A stretch of 64,000 nucleotides of DNA from Burkholderiales bacterium (GTDB lineage Bacteria > Pseudomonadota > Gammaproteobacteria > Burkholderiales > Burkholderiaceae_C). Made by a program: the position numbers and the translations under genes. Below are positions 25,190-33,986 of this stretch, in pieces. The notes below the pieces were generated by a model, which saw nothing but the letters and a program-made list of their open reading frames with translations, had not been told where the DNA came from and ran no database searches. The stretch spans positions 62,001 through 126,000 of the forward strand of contig JAFKGD010000014.1 of the NCBI GenBank assembly GCA_017307855.1, given 5' to 3'. Each line of letters starts with the position of its first letter. Within the stretch, counting starts at the first letter, position 1.

Positions 25190-27274
25190 ATGTCCGCCGG
25201 TCTCAACGTCGCCCAGCAGGAAGCCGTCAACCACGTGTCGGGCCCGTCGCTGGTGCTGGCCGGCGCGGGCTCGGGCAAGACCCGCGTGATCACGCACAAG
25301 ATCGCGCACCTGATCAAGCTGGGCCTGCCTTCGAAGCGCATCGCCGCCATCACCTTCACCAACAAGGCTGCCGCCGAGATGCGCGAGCGTGCCAAGGATC
25401 TGGTGGGCCGCGAGGCGCGTGACCTGCTGGTGTGCACCTTCCACGCGCTGGGCGTGCGCATGCTGCGCCAGGACGGCACGGTGCTGGGTCTGAAGGAGCA
25501 GTTCAGCATCCTCGACAGCGACGACGTCACCAGCATCCTGAAGGATGCCGGCGGCAGCACCGACGCGGCCACGGCGCGCCAGTGGCAGTGGGTCATCAGC
25601 GCCTGGAAGAGCGCGGGTCTGAACGCCGCGCAGGCCGAAGCCCAGGCCAGGGACGACAACGAGCGTGTGATCGCGCGCATCATGGCGCGCTACGAAGAGC
25701 GCCTCACGGCATTCCAGAGCGTCGATTTCGACGATCTCATCAGCCTGCCGCTCAAGCTGCTGCGTGACCACGACGTGGTGCGCACCAAGTGGCAGGAGAT
25801 GCTCGGCCACGTGCTGGTCGACGAATACCAGGACACCAACGCCACGCAGTACGAGCTGCTCAAGCTGCTGGTGGGCGAGCGCGCGCGCTTCACGGCCGTG
25901 GGCGACGACGACCAGTCGATCTACGGCTGGCGTGGCGCCACGCTGGACAACCTCAAGCGCCTGCCGCAGGACTTCCCGCAGCTGCGCGTCATCAAGCTGG
26001 AGCAGAACTACCGCTCCACCAGCGCCATCCTGCGCGCGGCCAACAACGTGATCGGGCCCAATCCCAAGCTGTTCCCCAAGACGCTGTTCTCCGAGCTGGG
26101 CGAGGGCGAGCCGGTGCGCGTGGTCGATGCCGACAACGAGGAGCACGAGGCCGAGCGCGTGGTGGCGCGCATCCAGTCGATGCGCTCGACCACGCAGTGG
26201 AAGAACTGGAGCGACTGCGCCGTGCTCTACCGCGCCAACCACCAGGCGCGCGTGCTGGAGAAGGCCTTCCGCAAGGCGCAGATTCCCTACAAGGTTTCGG
26301 GCGGCACCAGCTTTTTCGACCGTGCCGAGATCCGCGACCTGTGCGCCTGGTTCCGGCTCTGGATCAACAACGACGACGACCCGGCGTTCCTGCGTGCCAT
26401 CACCAGCCCCAAACGCGGCATCGGCCACACCACGCTGCAGCAGCTGGGCGTGTTCGCCACGCAGTACAAGATCAGCCTGTTCGAAGCGCTGTTCTCGGGC
26501 AGCCTGGAGAGTGCCGTGTCGGCGCGTGCGCTGGCCGGCCTGCACGAGTTCGGCCGCTACATCAACGATCTCGAATACCGCGCGCGCCGCACCGAAGGCG
26601 CGGAAGACGCGCGCGCCTTCCTGCTCGACTGGCTCAAGGAGATCGGCTACGAGAAGCACCTCTACGACGGCGAGGACAGCGAGAAGGTCGCGGCCGGCCG
26701 CTGGACCAACGTGATGGAGTTCTGTGACTGGATGAGCCAGCGCTGCGGCGGCCAGATCGACGACACGGCGGGCGTCACCACCGCGAGCGAGAAGAAGACG
26801 CTGCTCGAAGTGGCGCAGACCATCTCGCTGCTCTCGACCCTTTCCGAGCGTGAGAAGGAGCAGGACGTCGTCACGCTCTCCACGCTGCATGCCTCCAAGG
26901 GCCTGGAGTGGCCGCACGTGGTACTGGCCGGCGTCAGCGAAGGCATGCTGCCGTTCAAGATCGAGGCCGAGGGCTCGAACGAATCTGTCAACGAAAGCAT
27001 CGCGCAGAAGCTGCAGGAAGAGCGGCGCCTGATGTACGTGGGCATCACGCGCGCGCAGCGCACGCTGGCCGTCACCTGGCCACGCAAGAAGAAGAAGGGC
27101 CGAGACATGGTGGCGGCGCAGCCCAGCCGCTTCATCGCGGAGATGGCGCTGGACAAGACCACCGTGCGCGAGGATCCGCGCGAGAAGCTCAAGGCGCTGC
27201 GCGCCGAGTTCGCGCGCAAGGCCGCCGAATCCCAGGCCGCGCAGGCCGCCCAGCAGGCGGCCGACCCACGCTGA
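25190..27274 (+). CDS. rep: Rep/UvrD-family ATP-dependent DNA helicase
   Basis: A 694-residue superfamily 1 helicase. Motif Ia/Walker A is LVLAGAGSGKTRVITHKIAH (about residues 22-41), Walker B is VLVDEYQDTNATQYELLK, motif III is VGDDDQSIYGWRGA, motif V is LSTLHASKGLEWPHVVLAGV and motif VI is RRLMYVGITRAQRTLAV. The length and the N-terminal style (LNVAQQEAVNHVSGPSLVLA) fit Rep more than UvrD or PcrA. It unwinds DNA 3' to 5' and clears protein blocks from replication forks. The long open frame upstream belongs to shadows of priA and the AEC gene. No strong ribosome site is visible. Confidence 0.92.
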   Translation: MSAGLNVAQQEAVNHVSGPSLVLAGAGSGKTRVITHKIAHLIKLGLPSKRIAAITFTNKAAAEMRERAKDLVGREARDLLVCTFHALGVRMLRQDGTVLGLKEQFSILDSDDVTSILKDAGGSTDAATARQWQWVISAWKSAGLNAAQAEAQARDDNERVIARIMARYEERLTAFQSVDFDDLISLPLKLLRDHDVVRTKWQEMLGHVLVDEYQDTNATQYELLKLLVGERARFTAVGDDDQSIYGWRGATLDNLKRLPQDFPQLRVIKLEQNYRSTSAILRAANNVIGPNPKLFPKTLFSELGEGEPVRVVDADNEEHEAERVVARIQSMRSTTQWKNWSDCAVLYRANHQARVLEKAFRKAQIPYKVSGGTSFFDRAEIRDLCAWFRLWINNDDDPAFLRAITSPKRGIGHTTLQQLGVFATQYKISLFEALFSGSLESAVSARALAGLHEFGRYINDLEYRARRTEGAEDARAFLLDWLKEIGYEKHLYDGEDSEKVAAGRWTNVMEFCDWMSQRCGGQIDDTAGVTTASEKKTLLEVAQTISLLSTLSEREKEQDVVTLSTLHASKGLEWPHVVLAGVSEGMLPFKIEAEGSNESVNESIAQKLQEERRLMYVGITRAQRTLAVTWPRKKKKGRDMVAAQPSRFIAEMALDKTTVREDPREKLKALRAEFARKAAESQAAQAAQQAADPR

Positions 27275-27396
27275 GGCGCACACGCGTGGCAGACACAGCT
27301 TGAAACGTCCGCAACCGCGTGGCCTGCTGCCGCGCGGTGGCGCTCTGGAACAATAGCGCGCTCGGGCCGCACCTCCGCGGCCAGGAAAGCCTTCCC

Positions 27397-28656
27397 ATGC
27401 CTGCACACGCCCCGCGCCGACCGGCCGCGACGTCCTTCCGTTCCCTGGCGCAAGCGTCGCCCGCATTGCGCGCACCCGCGGCCGCGGCCCTGCTGCTGCT
27501 CGCCGCTCCTGTGGCGGCGTGGGCACAGCAGGCGCCCGCTGTGCCCGCCACGCCCGAAGCCTGGCAGCAGTGCCGCACGCTGGCCGACGGCGTGCAGCGC
27601 CTGGCCTGCTACGACCGCTGGTCCGGCGGCAGCGTGCCGGCAGACACATCGGTCGCCACGCCCACGGTGCCTGCGCCGCTGGCCTCCAGCACGCCGGGCG
27701 CGCTCACGACGCCGTCCACCGCCACCACGGCGCAGGCGCCGATCCAGGCCGACGTGCCGGCCACGCGCGTGGTGGAGGTGTCGGGCGAGCCGGGCTGCAA
27801 GAATCCGCAGTACTCCGATCTCTCCCGTTTCTGGGAGCTTGAGAACGACACCGACTGTGGCACCTTCGGCATCCGCGGCTACCGGCCGATCAGCCTGTCG
27901 TACATCGCCTCGGATACGGTCAACCGGTCTCCGCAGTCGCCCTCGTCCAGCAACCAGTCCGCGACGGTGATGGACTACGGCACGAACGAGATGCGCATCC
28001 AGCTGTCGGTGCGCACCAAGATCGGCCAGGGCTTCCTCACGCAGGGCGATCCGTCGCGCCGCGACTCGCTGTGGTTCGGCTACACGCAGCAGTCGTACTG
28101 GCAGCTGTTCAACCCCGGCTTGTCGCGGCCGTTCCGCTCCACCGACCACGAGCCCGAGCTGATCTACGTGTACCCGTTCGACCTGCGCCTGGGTGACGGC
28201 CTGCGCCTGCGCTACGGCAGCATCGGCCTGTCGCACCAGTCCAATGGCCAGAGCCTGCCGCTGTCGCGCAGCTGGAACCGCGTGTACGCGGGCTTCGGGC
28301 TGGAAAGCGGCAACACCTGGCGCGTGCAGGCGCGCGTGTGGCACCGCCTCAAGGAAGAGGCCGCCAAGGACGACAACCCCGACATCGTCGACTTCATCGG
28401 CCGCGGCGAGATCAACGCCGCCTGGAATATCAACGCCGCCAACACCGTGAGCGCCACGCTGCGTCATGCGCTCAAGAACGACGGCAAGGGCTCGGTGCGG
28501 TTCGAGTGGCAGCGCGCCATCGGCAACGAGGGCGATCGCCGCACCTCCGGCCTGCGCTTTCACACGCAGCTCTTCACCGGGTACGGCGACAGCCTGCTCG
28601 ACTACAACCGCCGCCGCAACGTGCTCAGCGTGGGCCTGAGTCTGGTGGACTTCTGA
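27397..28656 (+). CDS. pldA: Outer-membrane phospholipase A
   Basis: A 419-residue PldA. A signal peptide (ALLLLAAPVAAWAQ) and an unusually long, low-complexity Pro/Thr/Ala region (about residues 48-130), with WQQCRTLADGVQRLACYDRW, precede the 12-strand barrel. The active site GLSHQSNGQSLPLSRSWNR carries the His-x-Ser pair of the family. A calcium-dependent dimer hydrolyses outer-membrane phospholipids after envelope damage. Its last 32 bp overlap the convergent hybrid-kinase gene. Confidence 0.93.
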   Translation: MPAHAPRRPAATSFRSLAQASPALRAPAAAALLLLAAPVAAWAQQAPAVPATPEAWQQCRTLADGVQRLACYDRWSGGSVPADTSVATPTVPAPLASSTPGALTTPSTATTAQAPIQADVPATRVVEVSGEPGCKNPQYSDLSRFWELENDTDCGTFGIRGYRPISLSYIASDTVNRSPQSPSSSNQSATVMDYGTNEMRIQLSVRTKIGQGFLTQGDPSRRDSLWFGYTQQSYWQLFNPGLSRPFRSTDHEPELIYVYPFDLRLGDGLRLRYGSIGLSHQSNGQSLPLSRSWNRVYAGFGLESGNTWRVQARVWHRLKEEAAKDDNPDIVDFIGRGEINAAWNINAANTVSATLRHALKNDGKGSVRFEWQRAIGNEGDRRTSGLRFHTQLFTGYGDSLLDYNRRRNVLSVGLSLVDF

Positions 28657-31213
28657 GGTAGCGCGCGTGCATGGCGTCGTCCGTGGCGCGCGCCAGCGCG
28701 CGAAGCCGGCCCAGCCATTGCGGATCGGCGGGCCAGTGCCTCTCCAGCAGTAGCGGATAGATGGCGCGGCTGGCGCGGTGCAGCAGCTGGGCGCCCGAGT
28801 CGCCGCTGGCGCCCACCAGCGAGTGCAGCGCGTCGCGCGCCTTGGAGAAATCGTTCTCCGCATGGGCCTCGTCGAGCCGGTCGATCTGCGCGTGCATCTG
28901 CGCCAGGTAGAGCGGCAGGCCCTCGTCGATCATGTCCACGCTGCGCAGCTGCTCCAGCCGTGCGGGGTCGAGCAGCTGGGCGGCATCGATCTCGATGTCG
29001 GACGGTTGCGTGCCCGGCGCCACGGCGCTGGCACCGGACGGTGCCCGCAGCGAGATGGCCGCGGCCGGCGTCGCCCTGGCGGCCGCCGCGTCCGCTGCGG
29101 GCGCGCCCGACACTTGGCGCGCGGGACGTTGCGCCAGGTGCTGCTGCAACCGCTCGAGCAGCGCGGCCGGCTCCACGGGCTTGACGAGGTAGTCGTCGAA
29201 ACCGGCCTCGATCGCCTCGCTCACCGTGCCGGCATCCGCATGGCCCGTCAGCGCGATTACCGGCAACCGGCCCCATTCATCCGGCAACTGGCGGATGGCG
29301 CGCGTGGCGGCCAGTCCCCCCTGGCCGGGCATGTTGAGATCCATCAGCGCGGCATCGATCGGCAGCGCGCCCGCATCCTGCGCCAGCACGTGCTCCAGCG
29401 CCGACTCGCCGCTCCATGATTCGAGCACCCGGGCGCCCCACTGCTGCAGCTGGGCTCGCATCACCGAGCGGCTGTAGGTGCTGTCCTCGGCCAGCAGCAC
29501 GGTACGGCCGGCCAGGGGCCGGCTGCCCCGCGCCACCGGATGCAATGCCGCGCCCAGCGCCGCGGCCAGCAGCAGCGGCGTGGCGGGCTTGGCGACGAAG
29601 CCGTTCATGCCGACCTTGCGCGTCTTGGGCAGCACGATGTGCGCCGGCTCGGAGGTCAGGGCGACGATGGGCAGGTCTTCGCAGCCCGGCACGGCGCCGC
29701 CGCGCAGGCGCGCGGCCACGGCGAAGCCATCGAGCCCGGGCATCTTGAGATCGAGCAGCAGGGCGTCGCAGGGCATGCCCAGCAGCAGCGCGAGCGCCGT
29801 CTCGCCGCCCTCGGCCTCGATCACGCTGCAACCCAGCGAGGACAGCATGCGCGCCGCGCTGCGGCGCAGCGCCTCGTCGTCGTCCACCACCATCACGCGG
29901 CGGCCGCGCAGGGCCTCGCGCGCTGCGGCCAGGCTGCGCTCCTCGTCGGCGCGCACGTCGTCGTCGGCCACGGGTGTGAAGCCGAGCTCGAACTCGGTGA
30001 ACTCGCCCTGCACCGACCGGCACACGATGTCGCCGCCGAAAGCGCGCATGGCGCGCCGGCAGTACGACAGGCCCAGGCCGGTGCCGTCGCTCTTGCCCGA
30101 CGTGCGGAAGGGCTCGAACAGGTGGCGCAGCGCCTCGGGCGACATCCCGGGCCCGGTGTCGCGCACGATCACGCGCGGCGCATCGACCGTCACGGTGAGA
30201 CGGGCATGCGGATGGGTTTCGAAGTAGTAGAGCGCGTTGCGGATCAGGTTGAACAGGATGAACAGGTAGGCCGTCTCGTCGCCGCGGAAGACGAAGTCAC
30301 GCCGCACGTCGAGTTGCACGCGCTCGCGCTGCAGGGCCGAGTCGTAGCCGTATTCCTCGATCGCGCGGCGCGTGGCGCCCGCCGCGCCCACGAGCACGAA
30401 CTCGCCGGGCGAGAAGGCGTTGGTGCGCACCTCGCCGAGCGTGAGCGTGATCACCTGCAGGCCGCGTTCGACGGCCATCTGCCCGGCCGAGAGGTGGCGG
30501 TAGAGCTCGTCCACCCGCGCCAGCGCGAGCGGCCGCGCGCTGTCGTCGGGCGTGGGCGCGGGCAGGGCGCGCTCGATGCTGTCCAGCGCCATGCGCACCT
30601 GGCTCAGCGGGTTGCGGACCTCGTGCGCGATCGATCCGGCCAGCGCGGTATAGGTGCGCCGCAGCTTGTCGGCTTCGGCGCGTTTCTCGGCGAACTTGAA
30701 CAGGCTGCCGCCCACCACCACCAGCACTCCTATGGGCAGGCGAGCGACGTAGTCCATAGGCAGCGGCGTGCCCGGCATGGCGATGAGGAACATGACGTAG
30801 GACGCCAGCATGGCGCTCAGCAGCATCACGATGGTGTTGCGCCAGTCCGACAGCAGGATCAGGAAGAACACCGCCATCAGCGTGTTTGCCACGGCCACCA
30901 CGCCGCCGCCGTTGGCGAGCGACGTGAAGAAGAAGAAGAACGGCAGGCAGAACAGCAGTGCGCCGTAGGCATAGGCCATGTAGTACGGCTTCGCGCGCTC
31001 GGGCCAGTAGTCCTTCAGTGCCAGGCCCAGGCAAATGGTGCTGGCCAGGCCACGTAGCCAGAGGTCGTTGTAGGGCGGCTCGCCCTTGGTGAAGCGCAGC
31101 AGGTAGAACAGCGGGAAAGCGAAGACGCCCACCATCCCGGTGTACTGGACAAACGGGCGGCCGTTGTCGTGGTAGGCGTTGAACTGCGCGAAGAGGTCGC
31201 GCAAGAGCTTCAT
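28625..31213 (-). CDS. CqsS/LqsS-like hybrid sensor histidine kinase
   Basis: An 862-residue hybrid kinase. About six membrane helices (residues 20-175) lack a large periplasmic domain and read KDYWPERAKPYYMAYAYGA, LLFCLPFFFFFTSLANGG and LILLSDWRN, a pattern shared with the quorum-sensing kinases CqsS and LqsS. The kinase core has H197 in LAGSIAHEVRNPLSQ, the N box in FILFNLIRNALYYFE and the G box in DGTGLGLSYCRRAM. Two receiver domains (DALLLDLKMPGLDGF; DAALMDLNMPGQGGL) and a C-terminal HPt domain (ALHSLVGASGDSGA) complete the relay. Its ATG overlaps the upstream gene's stop by ATGA. It converges with and overlaps pldA. No output regulator is adjacent. It probably senses a hydrophobic signal made by its operon partners. 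Confidence 0.88.
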   Translation of the reverse strand: MKLLRDLFAQFNAYHDNGRPFVQYTGMVGVFAFPLFYLLRFTKGEPPYNDLWLRGLASTICLGLALKDYWPERAKPYYMAYAYGALLFCLPFFFFFTSLANGGGVVAVANTLMAVFFLILLSDWRNTIVMLLSAMLASYVMFLIAMPGTPLPMDYVARLPIGVLVVVGGSLFKFAEKRAEADKLRRTYTALAGSIAHEVRNPLSQVRMALDSIERALPAPTPDDSARPLALARVDELYRHLSAGQMAVERGLQVITLTLGEVRTNAFSPGEFVLVGAAGATRRAIEEYGYDSALQRERVQLDVRRDFVFRGDETAYLFILFNLIRNALYYFETHPHARLTVTVDAPRVIVRDTGPGMSPEALRHLFEPFRTSGKSDGTGLGLSYCRRAMRAFGGDIVCRSVQGEFTEFELGFTPVADDDVRADEERSLAAAREALRGRRVMVVDDDEALRRSAARMLSSLGCSVIEAEGGETALALLLGMPCDALLLDLKMPGLDGFAVAARLRGGAVPGCEDLPIVALTSEPAHIVLPKTRKVGMNGFVAKPATPLLLAAALGAALHPVARGSRPLAGRTVLLAEDSTYSRSVMRAQLQQWGARVLESWSGESALEHVLAQDAGALPIDAALMDLNMPGQGGLAATRAIRQLPDEWGRLPVIALTGHADAGTVSEAIEAGFDDYLVKPVEPAALLERLQQHLAQRPARQVSGAPAADAAAARATPAAAISLRAPSGASAVAPGTQPSDIEIDAAQLLDPARLEQLRSVDMIDEGLPLYLAQMHAQIDRLDEAHAENDFSKARDALHSLVGASGDSGAQLLHRASRAIYPLLLERHWPADPQWLGRLRALARATDDAMHARYLRSPPDSGPR

Positions 31214-31884
31214 GAGACCACGATGCTTTCGGGCGCAAGATGCTTGCGTGCGACCTGGTCGAGCAACTGACCCGTGAGAGACAACGTGGTACGTGCCACC
31301 TTCAACACCAGTGCCTGGTCCTGCGGCGATACGGCGAAGCGGACGATGGCGTCTTCAACCTGCTGGCTGTGCTCGGCATCGGCTTCGGCGTGCGATCCGA
31401 AGAAGGTCAGGTTCTTGCTGGTCAGCTGCAGGTCACGGCTGATCTTGGCGAACGGGTCCTGGATGTGGCCGTACACGCTCTCGGCCCAGAAACTGTAGCC
31501 CAGGCGTGCCACGGGGCCGTAGCGCAGTGCCACGTAGTACAGGTAGCCGATGAGCGCCTCGGTCGCAGGCAGGGGCGGAAGGTCGAGGTCGGCCTCGTCC
31601 AGCAGGCCGATGCTCTTGAGATCGTGCGTCACCATGCGTTCGTGGCCGAGTTCTTCTGCCGCGTGGCGGTAGACAAAACGCAGCAAGCCTTCGGGTGCAG
31701 GCCCGAACGCAGCCACCGCCTGGTTCATGGAGTTGTGTCGCGAGTAGTGATAGATCTGCAACATCAGGTCGCGGTAGAACTCGCGCGATACCGGCTGCTT
31801 CATGACGTGGCGCCAGAAGGCGCCCTGCTTGATGGTGGCCCATTCGGCATCGACGGCCTCTTGCAGCGACGGGATGAAATTCAT
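31210..31884 (-). CDS. Haem-oxygenase-fold diiron ('iron-containing redox') enzyme
   Basis: A 224-residue all-helical protein, MNFIPSLQEAVDAEWATIKQ, starting at 31884 with an AGGA ribosome site. Putative metal ligands are in FVYRHAAEELGHERMVTHDL and FFGSHAEADAEHSQQVEDAI, the ExxxH / HxExDxEH pattern of haem-oxygenase-like diiron oxidases (the group with UndA, BesC and PvfB). Such enzymes decarboxylate, fragment or N-oxidise amino or fatty acid substrates with O2. It lies 62 bp after the acyltransferase and overlaps the kinase start by 4 bp. The likely job is to modify the acyltransferase product into a signal; this is inference. TenA/PqqC-like proteins share the fold but lack this metal motif. 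Confidence 0.85.
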   Translation of the reverse strand: MNFIPSLQEAVDAEWATIKQGAFWRHVMKQPVSREFYRDLMLQIYHYSRHNSMNQAVAAFGPAPEGLLRFVYRHAAEELGHERMVTHDLKSIGLLDEADLDLPPLPATEALIGYLYYVALRYGPVARLGYSFWAESVYGHIQDPFAKISRDLQLTSKNLTFFGSHAEADAEHSQQVEDAIVRFAVSPQDQALVLKVARTTLSLTGQLLDQVARKHLAPESIVVS

Positions 31885-31946
31885 GGAAGTCCTGGGGTGA
31901 TTTGGAGGGAACCAGCGAGCAGGCAATGCCTGCAGGATGACCGCGA

Positions 31947-32594
31947 TTATTGCCCCACCGACAAGGCATCGAACACGCGCTGGAAAGGGCCATGGATCAG
32001 CGTGTAAGTCTTGTCGGTGCCCGTGAGTGGAACGTCTGACGCGACCGTCTCGAAACCGAGCCGACGGTACAGCCGGGCCAGCATCGGTGTGCACGACGCG
32101 TGGAGCCCGTCGACGGTGCGATTCTCGTCCAGGAACGACAGCGCAAGGTAAAGGCAGTGACGAAGCAACTCGGGCCCTGCGCGGAACGAGGGGTCGAGCA
32201 CCAACCGCCCCATTTCCCAGTCGTTCGCTCTTGCGCGGACGGCATGGGGCGTGTCGGCGATCAGCCGTTCGGTCAGCGTCAGACCATGGCACATGGGCAT
32301 GGCCCGGATGGTGCCCACGATCTCGCTGCGGGTTTCGAACGCAACCGTCACACTCAATGTGTCGCGGATCGATTCATGGAGATCGAAGTCAGGGTCGAGG
32401 GTGCGGTGCAGGTTCAGGTCGATGCGGTCGCGCAGATGCGCCACCTGACTGACTTCATCGGGGCGGCTCAGATGTCGCAGGGTCACGCCATACCGGTCTG
32501 GCAGTCCGATATACGGAAAGCCGGGCGAGACTCGCACGGCGGGCGGGGGCGCGGCGTACCTCGCGGAGGGTCGCAAAGCTGCAATGTCTTGCAT
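31947..32594 (-). CDS. LuxI/FeeM-like N-acyltransferase (GNAT fold)
   Basis: A 215-residue protein resembling autoinducer synthases and N-acyl amino acid synthases. VAHLRDRIDLNLH matches the LuxI N-terminal helix, followed by an acidic DPDFDLHES loop, the core strand SEIVGTIRAMPM, then DWEMGRLVLDPSFR, the LuxI 'WE-sR' strand, and MLARLYRRLGFETVA. The start is placed at 32594 (MQDIAALRPSARYA), where GAAGG lies six bases upstream; the frame is open upstream with a start at 32612 and beyond, but without a good ribosome site. It would join an acyl chain from ACP or CoA to an amine. First gene of a three-gene operon with a diiron enzyme and a hybrid kinase. It has its own promoter. Confidence 0.8.
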   Translation of the reverse strand: MQDIAALRPSARYAAPPPAVRVSPGFPYIGLPDRYGVTLRHLSRPDEVSQVAHLRDRIDLNLHRTLDPDFDLHESIRDTLSVTVAFETRSEIVGTIRAMPMCHGLTLTERLIADTPHAVRARANDWEMGRLVLDPSFRAGPELLRHCLYLALSFLDENRTVDGLHASCTPMLARLYRRLGFETVASDVPLTGTDKTYTLIHGPFQRVFDALSVGQ

Positions 32595-32673
32595 GGAAAC
32601 CTTCACACACATCGAGTCAGGGCGATGGCGCGGAAGTGCGCTGCCTTGCCGGGTATCCCACCCTGCCGTGAAA

Positions 32674-32703
32674 ATTATCGGCAGAACGAGAAGCAATGTG
32701 CAA
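32674..32703 (-). promoter_or_regulatory. Sigma-70-type promoter of the acyltransferase operon
   Basis: On the minus strand, TTGCAC (32703-32698) and GATAAT (32679-32674) are 18 bp apart, about 80 bp before the acyltransferase start and after the upstream terminator. Confidence 0.55.
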
Positions 32704-32758
32704 AAAAGGATTCTCGAAGCGAGCACAGATGTGGTTTAAGTGCTAGGCGTCGCGCAAT

Positions 32759-32783
32759 GAAAAAGGCGCCCGATGGGCGCCTT
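32759..32783 (-). terminator. Rho-independent terminator after the Bug-type binding protein gene
   Basis: Perfect 9-bp arms (AAGGCGCCC / GGGCGCCTT) with a 3-base loop; on the minus strand the stem is followed by a short T-run. It lies 38 bp past the stop at 32821 and insulates the acyltransferase operon. Confidence 0.85.
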
Positions 32784-32820
32784 CCTTGCGTCGCGGGCCC
32801 TGCCAGCCCGCCTGCAGCTT

Positions 32821-33810
32821 TCACTGGGGCTGGTAGCCCGCCGCCTTCACCAGCGCGGCCGAGGCCTGCGACGAAGCCGTGATGCGTTGGCCCAGCGCCT
32901 CGGGCGTGCTGCTCATGAGCGTGATTCCGAGGTTGCTGAGCTTTTCGCGCATTTCGGGTGTGGCCACCACCTGGGCGATGGCGGTGTTGTAGCGGCGCAC
33001 GATGTCGGCCGGCGTACCGGCGGGGGCGATCACGGCGGTGAAGATCTGGTCTTCCAGGCCCTTGATGCCGAGTTCGGCATAGGTGGGCACGTCGGGGATG
33101 GAGGCGACGCGCGTGGTGCCGTTGACGGCCAGGATGCGCACCTTGCCCGTGGACACCTGCGGCAGCATCACGCCCACCGAACCGATGCCCGCCGCGATCT
33201 GGCCGGCCAGCACGTCCTGCGCCACCGGGCCGTCGCCGCGGTAGGGCGCCGACTTCAGGTCGGCCGACAGCGCCTTGGCCACCACGCCCACGGCGAAGTC
33301 GGGCACGCTGGCCGGCGCGGGAACGCCCACGTTGCCGGCCGTCGCGTTCTTCTGCGCCCACGCGCCGAAGTCCTTCATGCTCGACACGCCGGAGGCGGCC
33401 GTGGTGCTGATGGCGAACACGTCGGGGTTGATGGCCACCAGACCCACGGGCACGAAGTCCTTGCCCACGTCGTAGCCCGGTGCCTTGAGCGTGTGCGGAA
33501 TCATCGTCAGCGCGTGGCTGTTGGAGAGGAAGATGGTGGTGCCATCGGGCTTCGAGGCCTTGAGGACCTGGGCGGCGATCTGGCCGCCGGCGCCGGCCCG
33601 GTTCTCGACCACCACGGGGCGGCCAAGCACCTTCTCCATGCCGAGCGCCAGGTTGCGCGCAATCACGTCGGTGCTGCCGCCGGCCGGAAATCCCACCAGC
33701 ATCCTGATGGGCGCGTTGTCCTGGGCCATCGCGGCCGAGGCGCCCAATGCCAGCACGGAAACCGCGAGCGCGCGGCGCAGGGGGGAAGCGAGGAATCTGA
33801 CAGAGTTCAT
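32821..33810 (-). CDS. Bug/TctC-family periplasmic substrate-binding protein
   Basis: A 329-residue tripartite-tricarboxylate-transporter-type binding protein. A signal peptide (LAVSVLALGASAAMAQ) is followed by the hallmark IRMLVGFPAGGSTDVIARNL. Further family patterns are VVVENRAGAGGQIAAQVL, PDGTTIFLSNSHALTM and ASIPDVPTYAELGIKGLED. No TctA/TctB genes are nearby, as is usual for the expanded 'Bug' set of Burkholderiales, so it is an orphan receptor for an unknown small acid or amide. It has its own terminator. Confidence 0.92.
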   Translation of the reverse strand: MNSVRFLASPLRRALAVSVLALGASAAMAQDNAPIRMLVGFPAGGSTDVIARNLALGMEKVLGRPVVVENRAGAGGQIAAQVLKASKPDGTTIFLSNSHALTMIPHTLKAPGYDVGKDFVPVGLVAINPDVFAISTTAASGVSSMKDFGAWAQKNATAGNVGVPAPASVPDFAVGVVAKALSADLKSAPYRGDGPVAQDVLAGQIAAGIGSVGVMLPQVSTGKVRILAVNGTTRVASIPDVPTYAELGIKGLEDQIFTAVIAPAGTPADIVRRYNTAIAQVVATPEMREKLSNLGITLMSSTPEALGQRITASSQASAALVKAAGYQPQ

Positions 33811-33986
33811 GTGGAATGCGTCCTTTCTGATCGCATGCGGTTTCGATGCAAAAAGCGTGCTCGGCGCCTGCGCGTTTCCCTGGAGAAACCGCAGGAAACA
33901 TGCACCGCGCACAGCGCGCGGACAGGGCGTGATTGTGGACCCAACGGGACCGCGCCGGGCTCGGGATCGTGCCGGATGCGTGCGTG

